DNA of 64,000 nucleotides from Sulfuricurvum sp. (GTDB lineage: Bacteria; Campylobacterota; Campylobacteria; Campylobacterales; Sulfurimonadaceae). The position numbers were made by a program, and so were the translations under genes. The first letter of the stretch is position 1, and the number at the start of each line of letters is the position of its first letter. Shown one piece after another: positions 19,556-28,371 of the stretch. Below the pieces are notes generated by a model. It made no database searches. It was not told the origin of the DNA and saw nothing but the letters and a program-made list of their open reading frames with translations. The DNA lies in NCBI GenBank assembly GCA_028718525.1, contig JAQULP010000006.1:40458-104457 (forward strand), given 5' to 3'.

Positions 19556-20499
19556 GCCTTCCCGAAGCTTTTACCGAACGATTGGAGAAAATTGTTCCGC
19601 ACGAACAGTTTGACGCCATCCTCAAAACGTTCGACGCCCCAAAACAGGTCACATTTCGGGTCAATACCCTCAAATCCACCGCACCCGAACTCGAAGCCGA
19701 ACTTCAACTTGCCCAAATCCCCTACGAACGGGTAGGGTGGGATTTTGGACGTCTGGAGGGGATTTACCGTATCTCCCCCGAGGACAAACTCCGCCTCACC
19801 CAAACGGACGCTTTTTACGACGGGCGCCTCTACATTCAGAACCTTTCGTCGATGATTGCCCCGTTACTGCTCGCCCCGAAGCCCGAGGAGACCGTCCTCG
19901 ACCTTGCCGCGGCACCCGGCGGAAAAACATTGATGCTTGCGGGGATGATGGAAAATACCGGATGGCTCTCTGCCGTGGAACTTCAACGGGAGCGCTTTTT
20001 CCGCCTCTGCGACAACCTCAAACACCAAGGGGTTACCAACGCCCATACCTACATGACCGATGGACGGAGCGTCGGTAAAAAGTGCCCCGAAATGTTCGAC
20101 CGCATCCTCCTTGATGCTCCGTGCTCTTCCGAAGCGCGCTTTAAAACCCATGAGCCGAAATCGATGAGCTACTGGAGTGTCCATAAGGTCAAAGAGACCT
20201 CCAAACTCCAGCGCCGTTTGCTTCTCTCGGCCTTTGACGCCCTCAAGCCCGGAGGAAAGCTCCTGTACAGCACCTGCTCTTTTTCACCCGAAGAGAATGA
20301 AAGCCCCCTTCAGCACCTCTTAGAGCGCCATGGAGAGCGTTTAAAGACGGTTCCCCTAACCTTGCCCTTCGATAACGTTCAAAAGCCGTTACAACGGTGG
20401 GGAAAAGAGGTCTACGACGAACGGATCCAAAATGCCGTCCGAATTTTGCCGACCGATACAATTGACGGATTTTTTATCTGCCTTTTGGAGAAGCGCTAA
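19552..20499 (+). CDS. RsmB/NOP2-family rRNA (cytosine-C5) methyltransferase
   Basis: This is a 16S-rRNA-type m5C methyltransferase. The true start is the ATG at 19552 ([13 protein letters not shown]) within the previous stop (ATGA), not 19453 as in the track. It has the family SAM loop LDLAAAPGGKTLMLAGMM, the catalytic LLDAPCSSEARF and the second cysteine motif YSTCSFSPEENE. At 315 residues it lacks an N-terminal NusB-like domain and a long C-terminal extension, so it is closer to the short bacterial RsmB/RsmF forms. It ends the nrdB-nitrilase-pcm-methyltransferase operon. The exact target nucleotide cannot be told from sequence. Confidence 0.88.
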   Translation: MSLPEAFTERLEKIVPHEQFDAILKTFDAPKQVTFRVNTLKSTAPELEAELQLAQIPYERVGWDFGRLEGIYRISPEDKLRLTQTDAFYDGRLYIQNLSSMIAPLLLAPKPEETVLDLAAAPGGKTLMLAGMMENTGWLSAVELQRERFFRLCDNLKHQGVTNAHTYMTDGRSVGKKCPEMFDRILLDAPCSSEARFKTHEPKSMSYWSVHKVKETSKLQRRLLLSAFDALKPGGKLLYSTCSFSPEENESPLQHLLERHGERLKTVPLTLPFDNVQKPLQRWGKEVYDERIQNAVRILPTDTIDGFFICLLEKR

Positions 20500-20516
20500 A
20501 CCCGTTTTGCTTCGAC

Positions 20517-20529
20517 GGGGCAAAGCCCC
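20517..20529 (+). terminator. Short GC-rich hairpin after the methyltransferase operon
   Basis: GGGGC-AAA-GCCCC forms a 5-bp stem between convergent genes, followed by TTATTCTC. It is short but GC-rich and may serve both strands. Confidence 0.35.
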
Positions 20530-20548
20530 TTATTCTCACTTTCACTCT

Positions 20549-21097
20549 TTATCGTAATCCTATTTCAATCGCAAAGTTATACCCGAGCGCAAACATGAGC
20601 GAATCGCTGTTTACCCGTTCGCTGGAGCCTTTGATGTAATTGAGTTCCGCAAACCATTGATTGTAGTCATAGCCCGCCGTCAGTTTGTACGAATCCCCGA
20701 ATTTTCCCATCGATTTTACAAATAGATTTGTAGTGCTCTCATGGTTGGTTCTTCCGATCGATACGCCGATATAGGGGGAGTGTCTCTCTTCGTTCCAGAA
20801 ATAATACCCCCCTAATCCCCAATAGCTGCCCTGTACTTCTTCATACTTCGATGAGAAGTTGGTGTGGTTACTTGATAACCCTATGTTGTCCATTTGAATC
20901 ACAAGGTTATTGGTAACGCCGTAACCGATAGTGAATAATCCGGTTGCGGCGGAGCCGTCACTGTCCGATTTGTTGTTCAGTGTTGTATCGATCTTTCCGA
21001 TACCCAATCCAAGCCCTATATTGACCCCTTTGCGTTCAGCCGATTCGGCGTGGAGCATTCCAGCCAGGATACATGCCGCTAGCCATATTTTACCCAT
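20549..21097 (-). CDS. Outer membrane beta-barrel protein (OmpX/OmpW-like)
   Basis: The 182-residue protein has a signal peptide (MGKIWLAACILAGMLHAESA, cleavage near ESA-ER). Alternating polar/hydrophobic beta strands follow (NIGLGLGIGKIDT, ATGLFTIGYGVTNNLVIQMDNIGL, YWGLGGYYFWNEE, YIGVSIG), ending in FALGYNFAIEIGLR. The C-terminus is not an ideal Omp Phe. An eight-stranded barrel is likely. Function is unknown. It is monocistronic, transcribed divergently from the tyrosine phosphatase and convergent with the methyltransferase operon. Confidence 0.75.
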   Translation of the reverse strand: MGKIWLAACILAGMLHAESAERKGVNIGLGLGIGKIDTTLNNKSDSDGSAATGLFTIGYGVTNNLVIQMDNIGLSSNHTNFSSKYEEVQGSYWGLGGYYFWNEERHSPYIGVSIGRTNHESTTNLFVKSMGKFGDSYKLTAGYDYNQWFAELNYIKGSSERVNSDSLMFALGYNFAIEIGLR

Positions 21098-21315
21098 TCG
21101 TATCTCCTTCTTTCTTCATCCCATTTATACTGCGCAAGAACCCTCATGATCGATGCCGTTATCACAAATAGTATCCCTTTGCCTCTTAATATTTAATTTA
21201 TATAAATCAATTCCGTTTATTCTTGCTTTCTTTTACGTTTGCCGCTTTGCAAAGAGGTATGTTTGTGCATGCAATCGGTTTTACGTTAAAATGACAAAAA
21301 TTTTCTAAAGGTGTT

Positions 21316-21753
21316 ATGATGAAATCTATCCTGTTCGTCTGTCTCGGCAATATCTGCCGTTCTCCGATCGCCGAGGGGGTAGCGCGTCATTTGATAGAGC
21401 AGGGGGGAGCGGCTATTACAGTCGATTCGGCCGGAACCAGTAATTGGCATACCGGTGAGCCCCCCTGCAAACACTCGATTACCGTTGCCCGAAATCACGG
21501 TGTCGATATCTCGAAACTTCGTGCCCGTCAGGTGAAAAAAACCGATTTCAGCGCATTTGACCTGATCGTTGCATTGGATCAAAGCAATTACCGTGATCTC
21601 AAAGCGTTAGGGTGTCAAAATCTGGTCAAACTGGGAGAATACGGTCACGGTGGGGCAGATGTCCCCGATCCGTACTTTTTCGACGGATTCGAGGGGTTTG
21701 AACATGTTTACACGATGATCGAATCGTGTGTCAAAGAGTTGCTTACCCGCTAA
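21316..21753 (+). CDS. Low-molecular-weight protein-tyrosine phosphatase
   Basis: The P-loop CLGNICRSPIAEG (C-x4-C-R-S) is at the N-terminus, and the general-acid Asp is in DVPDPYFF. Length is 145 residues, usual for the family. AAAGG precedes the ATGATG start, and either Met may be used. Bacterial members dephosphorylate tyrosine kinases of capsule synthesis, or serve as arsenate-reductase relatives; no polysaccharide or ars gene is nearby. The 3' end overlaps the convergent 21743 gene by 11 bp. Confidence 0.9.
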   Translation: MMKSILFVCLGNICRSPIAEGVARHLIEQGGAAITVDSAGTSNWHTGEPPCKHSITVARNHGVDISKLRARQVKKTDFSAFDLIVALDQSNYRDLKALGCQNLVKLGEYGHGGADVPDPYFFDGFEGFEHVYTMIESCVKELLTR

Positions 21754-22108
21754 AGGGGAGCTCTTCGTAACCGATCGACGTACCTAGAATATAACAGGGC
21801 GCTTCATCGGCTCGCCCTGCGTAACTGCCGATCGCTAACGCGGCACCCTTGGGGGTCACCTCTACCGTTATCCCCTCCGACATATCCAGTCCACGTAGAA
21901 CATTATCGCTCACGAGTTTCGCGTCATTCACACCCTCGATACGAAACAGCACATCAATCCAGTCGTAGCCGCGCGCACTATCCTGAACACTGAAACGGAT
22001 GTCGATGGAAGTAGGGGAGTTTGGGGCGAGGGAGCGAATTTCACCCTGTCGGGCAAAATCAACTCGTTCGAGCAGATTTTTCAGTGTATTGGCTGTCAAT
22101 GGTGTCAT
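21743..22108 (-). CDS. Conserved-looking hypothetical protein, 121 aa
   Basis: I do not recognise this protein. It has no signal peptide or membrane helix. It begins MTPLTANTLKNLLERVDFARQGEIRSLAPNSPTS and continues as beta strands with acidic segments (IDIRFSVQDSARGYDWIDVLFRIEGVNDAKLVSDNVLRGLD). A ribosome site AGAGG lies 6 nt before the ATG in the context GAGGTAATAAATGA, almost the same leader as that of the 37-residue ORF just upstream. The two may form a small operon. It overlaps the phosphatase stop by 11 bp. Confidence 0.6.
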   Translation of the reverse strand: MTPLTANTLKNLLERVDFARQGEIRSLAPNSPTSIDIRFSVQDSARGYDWIDVLFRIEGVNDAKLVSDNVLRGLDMSEGITVEVTPKGAALAIGSYAGRADEAPCYILGTSIGYEELPFSG

Positions 22109-22174
22109 TTATTACCTCTATACTTACTCAATTATTAATTTTAATACTTTTCTTAGAATAAGAGAAGTACACTA

Positions 22175-22288
22175 TCAACCTAGTTTTAAATTAGAACTAT
22201 ATTCGTTCGCTGCTACTAGTGCCAACAAGATCAGCTGAACGAGTTTATTCACATCAACTTTTAAATTCAACGTGATATTTATATTCAT
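22175..22288 (-). CDS. Small 37-aa hydrophobic peptide, below ORF-track cut-off
   Basis: On the minus strand an ATG at 22288 follows a near-perfect ribosome site (AAAGGAGGGTAATAAATG) and is open for 37 codons to TGA at 22175. The peptide reads MNINITLNLKVDVNKLVQLI... and has a hydrophobic core (LVQLILLALVAA). It could be a single short membrane helix or an amphipathic peptide. The next gene on the strand starts 67 bp downstream with a similar leader. No family is recognised. The strong ribosome site is the main evidence. Confidence 0.6.
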   Translation of the reverse strand: MNINITLNLKVDVNKLVQLILLALVAANEYSSNLKLG

Positions 22289-22417
22289 TTATTACCCTCC
22301 TTTATAAGATAAAACACACAGAATATATCTCTTTGTCTTCAAATATTTTAGCGAAGAAGAGTTTAATTTTATGTTCAGCTCGAAGCTGAACCCATAAATA
22401 CACGCATTAATCCTTAA
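22289..22417. other. AT-rich gap with hairpin after nrdA
   Basis: GTTCAGCT-CGA-AGCTGAAC (22373-22391) is a perfect 8-bp stem 27 bp past the nrdA stop on the minus strand and may end the nrdA transcript, though no T-run follows. The rest is AT-rich and should hold the promoter of the 37-aa ORF. Confidence 0.4.
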
Positions 22418-24784
22418 TTACTGGCACCCTTCACACTCCATCGAACGGTCTGCTGTATCCTGCTTTTGCTCCGGTGATTGAGAGCGGAGATAGTAGGTCG
22501 ATTTGAGCCCCAGTTTCCATGCAAGCATGTAAATATCGTTGAGATATTTCCCGCTGGCACGGTCTAGGGTGATAAAGATATTGAGACTTTGCCCCTGATC
22601 AATCCATTTTTGACGGATAGCCGCCGCTTTGACGAGGATCGTCTGATCGAGGTCATACGCCGGTGTATAATAGCTCCACGTATCCGGGCTGAGTTTTGGT
22701 GCGACGACCGGAATCAATCCCGAAAGATTCTCTTCAAACCACTTGCGTTTGTAGATCGGCTCGATCGTCTGTGTTGTTCCGGTGAGAATCGAGATTGAAC
22801 TCGTCGGGGCGATTGCCATCAAATAACCGTTACGCATCCCCTGACGTTTAATCGTTTCACGTAGAACATCCCATTCGTAATTCGGGGCAAACAATCCGCC
22901 GCGATCGACAAGATTAAGCACCTCTGCCGTAGCATGATCCATCGGGAGGATTCCGCGGCTCCATTTTGATCCTTCGTACTCGGCATACGACCCTTTTTCG
23001 ACGGCAAGATCGGAAGAGGCTTTAATCGCGTTGTAACTGACCGCTTCCATCACTTCATCGATTTTGTCGAAATGTTCCTGAGAACCCCATACAATCTTCT
23101 GTTCGGCAAGCATCTGAGCCTCACCCATGACCCCCAAACCGATTGCACGGCTGCGCATATTGGTCCGTTTGACTTTCTCCAACGGATAGAAATTAAGGTC
23201 TATGACGTTATCCAATGCGCGGATCGCAACCGGTACGATGCGGTCGATCTCCTCTTTGCTGTGGATGCGTGAGAGGTTGACCGATGCGAGATTACACACG
23301 GCCGTCGCTCCGTCTACTTTCTCTTTTTCCACAATGTAGATAGAGCGTCCCCCCAGTGAATCGAGCGCCGTTACTTTGTTCGCCGGTTTTTCGATGCCGC
23401 TGTCGACACGGACGATCTCATCCTCTTCAAACGTGAGGAAGGTACCGTCTTCAAATTTAATCTTGATTAGATAGTGATTCGGCTGCGTATTTTGAAAAAT
23501 CTCGGTACATAGGTTCGAACTTCGGATAACACCGCTGTGATCATTCGGATTCGCACGATTGGCACTGTCTTTGAAACAGAGGAACGGACTTCCCGTTTCA
23601 AAATAGGAGGTAAGGATCTTTTTCCACAGGTCTTTGGCTTTTGTGTGTTCTTTAATAATGTTCGGATCCGTTTCAAGTTCGAGATACCGTTTTTCAAATT
23701 CCGCACCGTGAAGCTCACTCAATTCTTTCACATCAAACGGATCAAACATGGTCCAGATTCCGTCTTCGACAATCCGTTTCATGAACATATCGTTGATCCA
23801 AAGGGCAGGGAACAAGTCATGGGCGCGTCGTCGTTCTTCCCCGGAGTTTTTCTTCACATCCAGGAAATCTTTAATATCCATGTGCCACGGTTCCAAATAG
23901 ACGGCTATCGCCCCTTTGCGGGTTCCGAGCTGATCGACGGCAATCGCAATGTCGTTGGTGATTTTTAAAAACGGTACCGTACCGCCGGCCGCATTCTTGT
24001 GTCCGTCGATAAATGAGCCCATAGCGCGGACCTGTGTCCAGTCCCAGCCGATACCGCCGCCGAATTTAGAGAGCAATGCCATCTCTTTGTAGGCATCGAA
24101 AATCCCTTCAATATTATCCGGAGAAGAACCGATGTAGCATGAACTGAGCTGATGACGGGTTGTTCGGGCATTGGAGAGGGTAGGGGTTGCCATCATCACT
24201 TCAAACTTGGACATCATGTCGTAAAACTTTTTCGCCCATCCCTGACGATCGCTTTCGTTTTGGGCCAGGAACATCGCAACGGCCATAAACATGTGCTGAG
24301 GAAGTTCGATCGGATCCCCTTTGCGGTCTTTGATCAGATATCGGTCATAGAGAGTTTTGACCCCGAGATAGTTGAATTCCAAATCCCGCTCAGGGACGAT
24401 ATACGCATCCAAATCACTTAAATCGTATTTCTCTTTGAGCCCCAAAAGGATCCGCCCTTCCGCTTCCCCCCGCTCAAAATAGCTTTTCAAACTGCCATAT
24501 CCGGTAAATCCGTTAACGCGGTGATAAAGATCGTACAAGAATAAGCGCGCCGCGACAAATGTCCAGTTAGGAGAATCGATATCGATTTTATCCACAGCGG
24601 TTTTAATCATCGTTTGTTGGATCTCTTGACTGGTGATACCGTCGCGGAACTGAATCTGCGCATCCACTTCCAATTCACTCTGGGATACGTTAATTAGCCC
24701 TTTTACCGCATCCGAAGTATATTTCTGAATTTTGGTAATGTCCAACGGTTCACGTCGGCCGTTGCGCTTGATAATGGTTAGCAT
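22418..24784 (-). CDS. nrdA: Class Ia ribonucleoside-diphosphate reductase, alpha subunit (R1)
   Basis: This is the catalytic subunit that reduces NDPs to dNDPs with NrdB. The N-terminus is an ATP-cone domain (MLTIIKRNGRREPLDITKIQKYTSDAVKG) for allosteric activity control. Active-site features include LSSCYIGSSPDNIEGIF, SSNLCTEIFQNT (Asn, Cys, Glu) and SISILTGTTQTIEPIYKRKWFEENLSG. The C-terminal CEGCQ gives the swinging redox Cys pair. Length of 788 is normal. The order nrdA-purB-rluA matches the neighbourhood known in Campylobacter. A 187-bp AT-rich promoter region separates it from purB. Confidence 0.96.
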   Translation of the reverse strand: MLTIIKRNGRREPLDITKIQKYTSDAVKGLINVSQSELEVDAQIQFRDGITSQEIQQTMIKTAVDKIDIDSPNWTFVAARLFLYDLYHRVNGFTGYGSLKSYFERGEAEGRILLGLKEKYDLSDLDAYIVPERDLEFNYLGVKTLYDRYLIKDRKGDPIELPQHMFMAVAMFLAQNESDRQGWAKKFYDMMSKFEVMMATPTLSNARTTRHQLSSCYIGSSPDNIEGIFDAYKEMALLSKFGGGIGWDWTQVRAMGSFIDGHKNAAGGTVPFLKITNDIAIAVDQLGTRKGAIAVYLEPWHMDIKDFLDVKKNSGEERRRAHDLFPALWINDMFMKRIVEDGIWTMFDPFDVKELSELHGAEFEKRYLELETDPNIIKEHTKAKDLWKKILTSYFETGSPFLCFKDSANRANPNDHSGVIRSSNLCTEIFQNTQPNHYLIKIKFEDGTFLTFEEDEIVRVDSGIEKPANKVTALDSLGGRSIYIVEKEKVDGATAVCNLASVNLSRIHSKEEIDRIVPVAIRALDNVIDLNFYPLEKVKRTNMRSRAIGLGVMGEAQMLAEQKIVWGSQEHFDKIDEVMEAVSYNAIKASSDLAVEKGSYAEYEGSKWSRGILPMDHATAEVLNLVDRGGLFAPNYEWDVLRETIKRQGMRNGYLMAIAPTSSISILTGTTQTIEPIYKRKWFEENLSGLIPVVAPKLSPDTWSYYTPAYDLDQTILVKAAAIRQKWIDQGQSLNIFITLDRASGKYLNDIYMLAWKLGLKSTYYLRSQSPEQKQDTADRSMECEGCQ

Positions 24785-24971
24785 CTCTCTCCCTCAAAAA
24801 TCTTTTATTCTTAAAATGACAAAGGAAATCCCTCTGTCAAACCTTTGTTCCTTAGTAAACTGCTAGGACAAAAGTCTACTTTTCCCCGATGGCGAGGATG
24901 AAAATATGGTGTATTATAATCACTCAATATTGTATTGTTTCTTATAAGAAAACAGACTTTTTTTATGATTA

Positions 24972-26300
24972 TTATTTAAATACCCGTGCAAAAATTTTGT
25001 CTACGTTTTTGGTGTAATAATCATAATTGAAACACTCTCGGATTGCCTCTTCGCTCAAACTTTGGCGTAACTCTTCGTCATCCAACAGATATTGAAGATA
25101 AAGGCTTTCCCCTTTGTCATTTATGGCACTTTTGCCTTGCTGCAACCCTTCCCATACTTTCATCGCGTTGCGCTGTACGATACGGTAGGCATCTTCACGG
25201 CTTACCCCTTTAAGTGGAAGTTCGAGTAAAACGCGCTGAGAGAAAACCAATCCGCCGGTCAGGTTCAGGTTACGCATCATATTTTCCGGATAAACGACAA
25301 GATTGGCAATAACGCTGTTAAAACGGTGAAGCATAAAATCCGCCGTCACAAAACTGTCCGGCAGCCAGAAACGCTCGGTAGAGCTGTGAGAGATATCACG
25401 CTCATGCCATAACGCGACGTTTTCCATTGCAGGAATAACATAGGCGCGGACCATACGGGCTAACCCGGTGATATTTTCGGTCAAGATCGGGTTACGTTTA
25501 TGCGGCATAGCCGATGAGCCCTTTTGCCCTTTGGCAAAAAATTCTTCACATTCATACACTTCGGTACGCTGCCAGTGACGAACCTGTACCGCAAATTTTT
25601 CGATCGAGCTTGCCATCAATGCCAATGCCGAAGCCAAACGTGCGTAACGGTCACGTTGAATAACCTGGTTAGATGCCGGAGCCGGTTTAAGGCCTAACGC
25701 CTCACACGCATACTCTTCAAGTTCTAACAGCGCATGAGCGAAATTCCCCATTGCCCCGGATACTTGGCCGACGCTAATCACTTCCATCGTTTGTTGCAAG
25801 TTTTCCAAATGGCGTGCCATCTCATCGTACCAAACCGCTAACACCAAACCAAAGGTAATCGGCTCACCGTGAATACCGTGTGAACGTCCGACAAGCAATG
25901 TCATCTTATGTTCTTCCGCACGTTTTTTGATCGATTCCATGACCATTTTGACATCTTCGATAATGAGTGCCAACGAGTCGCGCATCTGAAGAGCAACGGC
26001 CGTATCAACCGTATCGGAACTGGTCATACCGTAATGGAACCATCGGCTCTCTTCTCCAAGCGTTTCCGAAACCGATGTCGTGAACGCAATCAAATCGTGT
26101 CGGGTAACCGCTTCGATCTCATCGATCCGCTCTACACTGAACCCTGCATTTTTAACGATTTTTTCCGCATCCTCATCCGGGATAAGCCCTAATTTATTCC
26201 AGGCAACAACTACCGCTTTTTCAACATCGAGCCACGCTTGATATTTTGCCTGAATACTCCATTTGGATTTCATCTCTTCTCTGGCGTAACGATCTACCAT
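24972..26300 (-). CDS. purB: Adenylosuccinate lyase
   Basis: PurB catalyses two beta-elimination steps in purine synthesis (SAICAR to AICAR and adenylosuccinate to AMP). The fumarase/aspartase signature GSSAMPHKRNPI is present, as are HGIHGEPITFG and the mobile-loop region TSSDTVDTAVALQM. The protein is 442 residues with a typical N-terminus (MVDRYAREEMKSKWSIQAKYQAWLDVE). It lies upstream of nrdA on the same strand, so purine and deoxynucleotide supply are neighbours. Confidence 0.96.
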   Translation of the reverse strand: MVDRYAREEMKSKWSIQAKYQAWLDVEKAVVVAWNKLGLIPDEDAEKIVKNAGFSVERIDEIEAVTRHDLIAFTTSVSETLGEESRWFHYGMTSSDTVDTAVALQMRDSLALIIEDVKMVMESIKKRAEEHKMTLLVGRSHGIHGEPITFGLVLAVWYDEMARHLENLQQTMEVISVGQVSGAMGNFAHALLELEEYACEALGLKPAPASNQVIQRDRYARLASALALMASSIEKFAVQVRHWQRTEVYECEEFFAKGQKGSSAMPHKRNPILTENITGLARMVRAYVIPAMENVALWHERDISHSSTERFWLPDSFVTADFMLHRFNSVIANLVVYPENMMRNLNLTGGLVFSQRVLLELPLKGVSREDAYRIVQRNAMKVWEGLQQGKSAINDKGESLYLQYLLDDEELRQSLSEEAIRECFNYDYYTKNVDKIFARVFK

Positions 26301-26340
26301 TCTTCAACTCCTTAGTATGCTAAAATGCGATTATTAATTT

Positions 26341-26356
26341 TGCCTCGTACGAGGCA
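26341..26356. repeat. 16-bp perfect palindrome in the purB/rluA intergenic region
   Basis: TGCCTCGTACGAGGCA is a perfect palindrome 41 bp upstream of the purB start, in a 196-bp divergent gap. Further small inverted repeats (GCCTAAAGGC) lie just to its right. It could be a regulator site for either gene or an RNA hairpin in the purB leader; the sequence does not decide which. Confidence 0.5.
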
Positions 26357-26496
26357 AGCGTTTGCTGTCGCCTAAAGGCTAAGCTTTCCGCTGCGCTACA
26401 TGTAATCTAGCGGTTAGTATGCCCGAAGAATTTTATTTCTTTGGCGTTCAATTCTAATTAAATAGTCTATCTAACCCTCCCTAAAAAGGAATTAAA

Positions 26497-27414
26497 TTGC
26501 CCTTCGTCACCAAAAAACTCCATGCCCCCGTCCGCCAAAAAGCCTTTTTGTTTTTGATGCACGAATTGGGAATAGCCCAGAGCGAAGCACAGCGTCTCAT
26601 CTCGAAAGGGAGACTCTCCCAAAACGGTATTGTTATGGCTAACAATGCGGGATATATCGAGGGGGAATTTGACTTCATCTGTTTTGAACCGTTGACGCTG
26701 GGACTTCATCCGACATTTATTGCAGAAGAGTTTGCCGTCTACGATAAACCAAGCGGATTGCTCGTCCATCCCCAGAATCGTCACACCCCGTACTCTTTGA
26801 ATGATGAGATCAAACACCGCTTCGGCAGTGATGCCAATATCACCCACCGAATTGATCAGGAGACGAGCGGACTTGTTTTGGCAGCTCGGAATAAAACCAG
26901 TGAACGTGTTTTAAAAATGATGTTTGAAGAGCGTGAAATAACCAAGCGTTATTTGGCAATGGTCAAAGGGCATTTAAAAGAATCTCTCGATATTCAAGAA
27001 CCGCTGCTTCGACGCGAAGATTCCAGTTCCATCATACGGATGATCGTACGGGTTCATCCTGAGGGGAAAGCTTCTCGCACCTTTATTAAGCCTTTGCACT
27101 ATTTTCCGGATACCGATACCACTTTGGTAGAGGCATCTCCTTATACCGGTAGACAACATCAAATACGGGTCCATTTGTTTCACGTGAAACATCCGATCGT
27201 CGGAGATCCTATCTATAATCAAGATGAAAAAGATGCCGTTCGCTTTCTCGATCGCGAGATGTCTCCTGAAGAGCGTTTTGAAAACACCGGGGCATCCCGT
27301 CTGCTTCTTCATGCCCATTCACTAGAATTTTCCTATGGGGACAACCCTTATCATATTGTCTCCCAAGAAGATTTTGTAAGCCAATGTTTTCATGCCATGG
27401 CTTTATCACGATAA
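26497..27414 (+). CDS. RluA-family RNA pseudouridine synthase, first tandem copy (TTG start)
   Basis: The catalytic motif is HRIDQETSGLVLAA (the conserved HRxDxxTSGL with the nucleophilic Asp). An S4-like segment occurs at the N-terminus (LGIAQSEAQRLISKGRLSQNG). The RluA signature around GRQHQIRVHL and HPIVGDPIY is intact. It starts with TTG at 26497, 7 nt behind AAAAGGA. Members modify U in 23S rRNA or tRNA; the target is not inferable. A closely similar gene follows 33 bp later. A pseudouridine synthase next to purB is also the arrangement in Campylobacter. Confidence 0.88.
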   Translation: MPFVTKKLHAPVRQKAFLFLMHELGIAQSEAQRLISKGRLSQNGIVMANNAGYIEGEFDFICFEPLTLGLHPTFIAEEFAVYDKPSGLLVHPQNRHTPYSLNDEIKHRFGSDANITHRIDQETSGLVLAARNKTSERVLKMMFEEREITKRYLAMVKGHLKESLDIQEPLLRREDSSSIIRMIVRVHPEGKASRTFIKPLHYFPDTDTTLVEASPYTGRQHQIRVHLFHVKHPIVGDPIYNQDEKDAVRFLDREMSPEERFENTGASRLLLHAHSLEFSYGDNPYHIVSQEDFVSQCFHAMALSR

Positions 27415-27447
27415 CGATTTAACTACTCTATCGATAAAGGAATTTGT

Positions 27448-28371
27448 GTGCCGTTTGTCACTAAAAAAATGCATGTGCCAGCACCTCAAAAAGCGCTCAA
27501 CGTTTTAATGAATGAACTTGCCCTATCACGAAGCGAAGCACAGCGTTATATTTCAAGAGGGCGTCTTACCCAAAACGGCGTGATAATGGACGATCAGTTC
27601 GGGATGATAGAGGGTGATATCGAGGTGATCTGTTTTGAACCGTTATCGTATGGATTCAAACCGATGTTTGTCACTAACGACTTTGCAGTCTATGACAAAC
27701 CCAGCGGTTTATGTGTCCATCCCAATAGCCGTAAATCAGGCTATTCACTCAATGACGAGATCAAACACACTTTTGGAAATGGTGCTAACGCGACGCACCG
27801 TATCGATCAGGAGACTAGCGGTTTGGTTTTGGTTTCACTCCACAAACAGGGGGAACCTGTTTTAAAGAAGTTATTTTCGCAGCGCCTCATCCACAAACGT
27901 TATCTTGCAATGGTGAAAGGGCATGTGGAACAAACAATCGATATTCAAGAACCGATATTGCGCAACGATCATCCGAACCTTTTAATCAGCATGGTCGTAA
28001 AAATAGATTCCGAAGGAAAAAATGCCCATACGATTATCACCCCGTTACGCTATTTTCCCGAATACGATATGACCCTTGTCGAAGCATCTCCGTTAACCGG
28101 CCGTACCCATCAGATACGGGTACATTTGTTTCACGTGAAACATCCGATCATCGGCGATCCGGTTTATGGTCAAGATCCTGCCGATGTGACTCGCTACATT
28201 AACAAAGAACTTTCACGGGAAGAGAGATTAGCGAAAAGCGGATCGATCCGTCTTCTGCTACATGCTCATTCACTGGAATTTGAGTACGAGGGGGTTCATC
28301 ATCGTATCGTTTCCGAAAAGGATTTCATAGCAGAATGTTTTGAAGCGATGAAACTCAATCATCCCCTCTGA
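27448..28371 (+). CDS. RluA-family RNA pseudouridine synthase, second tandem copy (GTG start)
   Basis: This is a paralogue of the preceding gene, alike over the full length: both begin PFVTKK-H--P-QKA and share HRIDQETSGLVL, VKGH, DIQEP and GRTHQIRVHLFHVKHPIIGDP. It uses a GTG start behind AAAGGAA. Catalytic residues are intact in both, so neither is a pseudogene. They probably serve different uridines after duplication. The stop lies 17 bp inside the convergent OlsF-like gene. Confidence 0.87.
   Translation: MPFVTKKMHVPAPQKALNVLMNELALSRSEAQRYISRGRLTQNGVIMDDQFGMIEGDIEVICFEPLSYGFKPMFVTNDFAVYDKPSGLCVHPNSRKSGYSLNDEIKHTFGNGANATHRIDQETSGLVLVSLHKQGEPVLKKLFSQRLIHKRYLAMVKGHVEQTIDIQEPILRNDHPNLLISMVVKIDSEGKNAHTIITPLRYFPEYDMTLVEASPLTGRTHQIRVHLFHVKHPIIGDPVYGQDPADVTRYINKELSREERLAKSGSIRLLLHAHSLEFEYEGVHHRIVSEKDFIAECFEAMKLNHPL

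Noticed and set aside
24785-24971. Looked for an NrdR box upstream of nrdA.
   Set aside because: No convincing ACACWATATMTWGTGT-like pair is present; only a TTTCTTATAAGAAA palindrome was seen.
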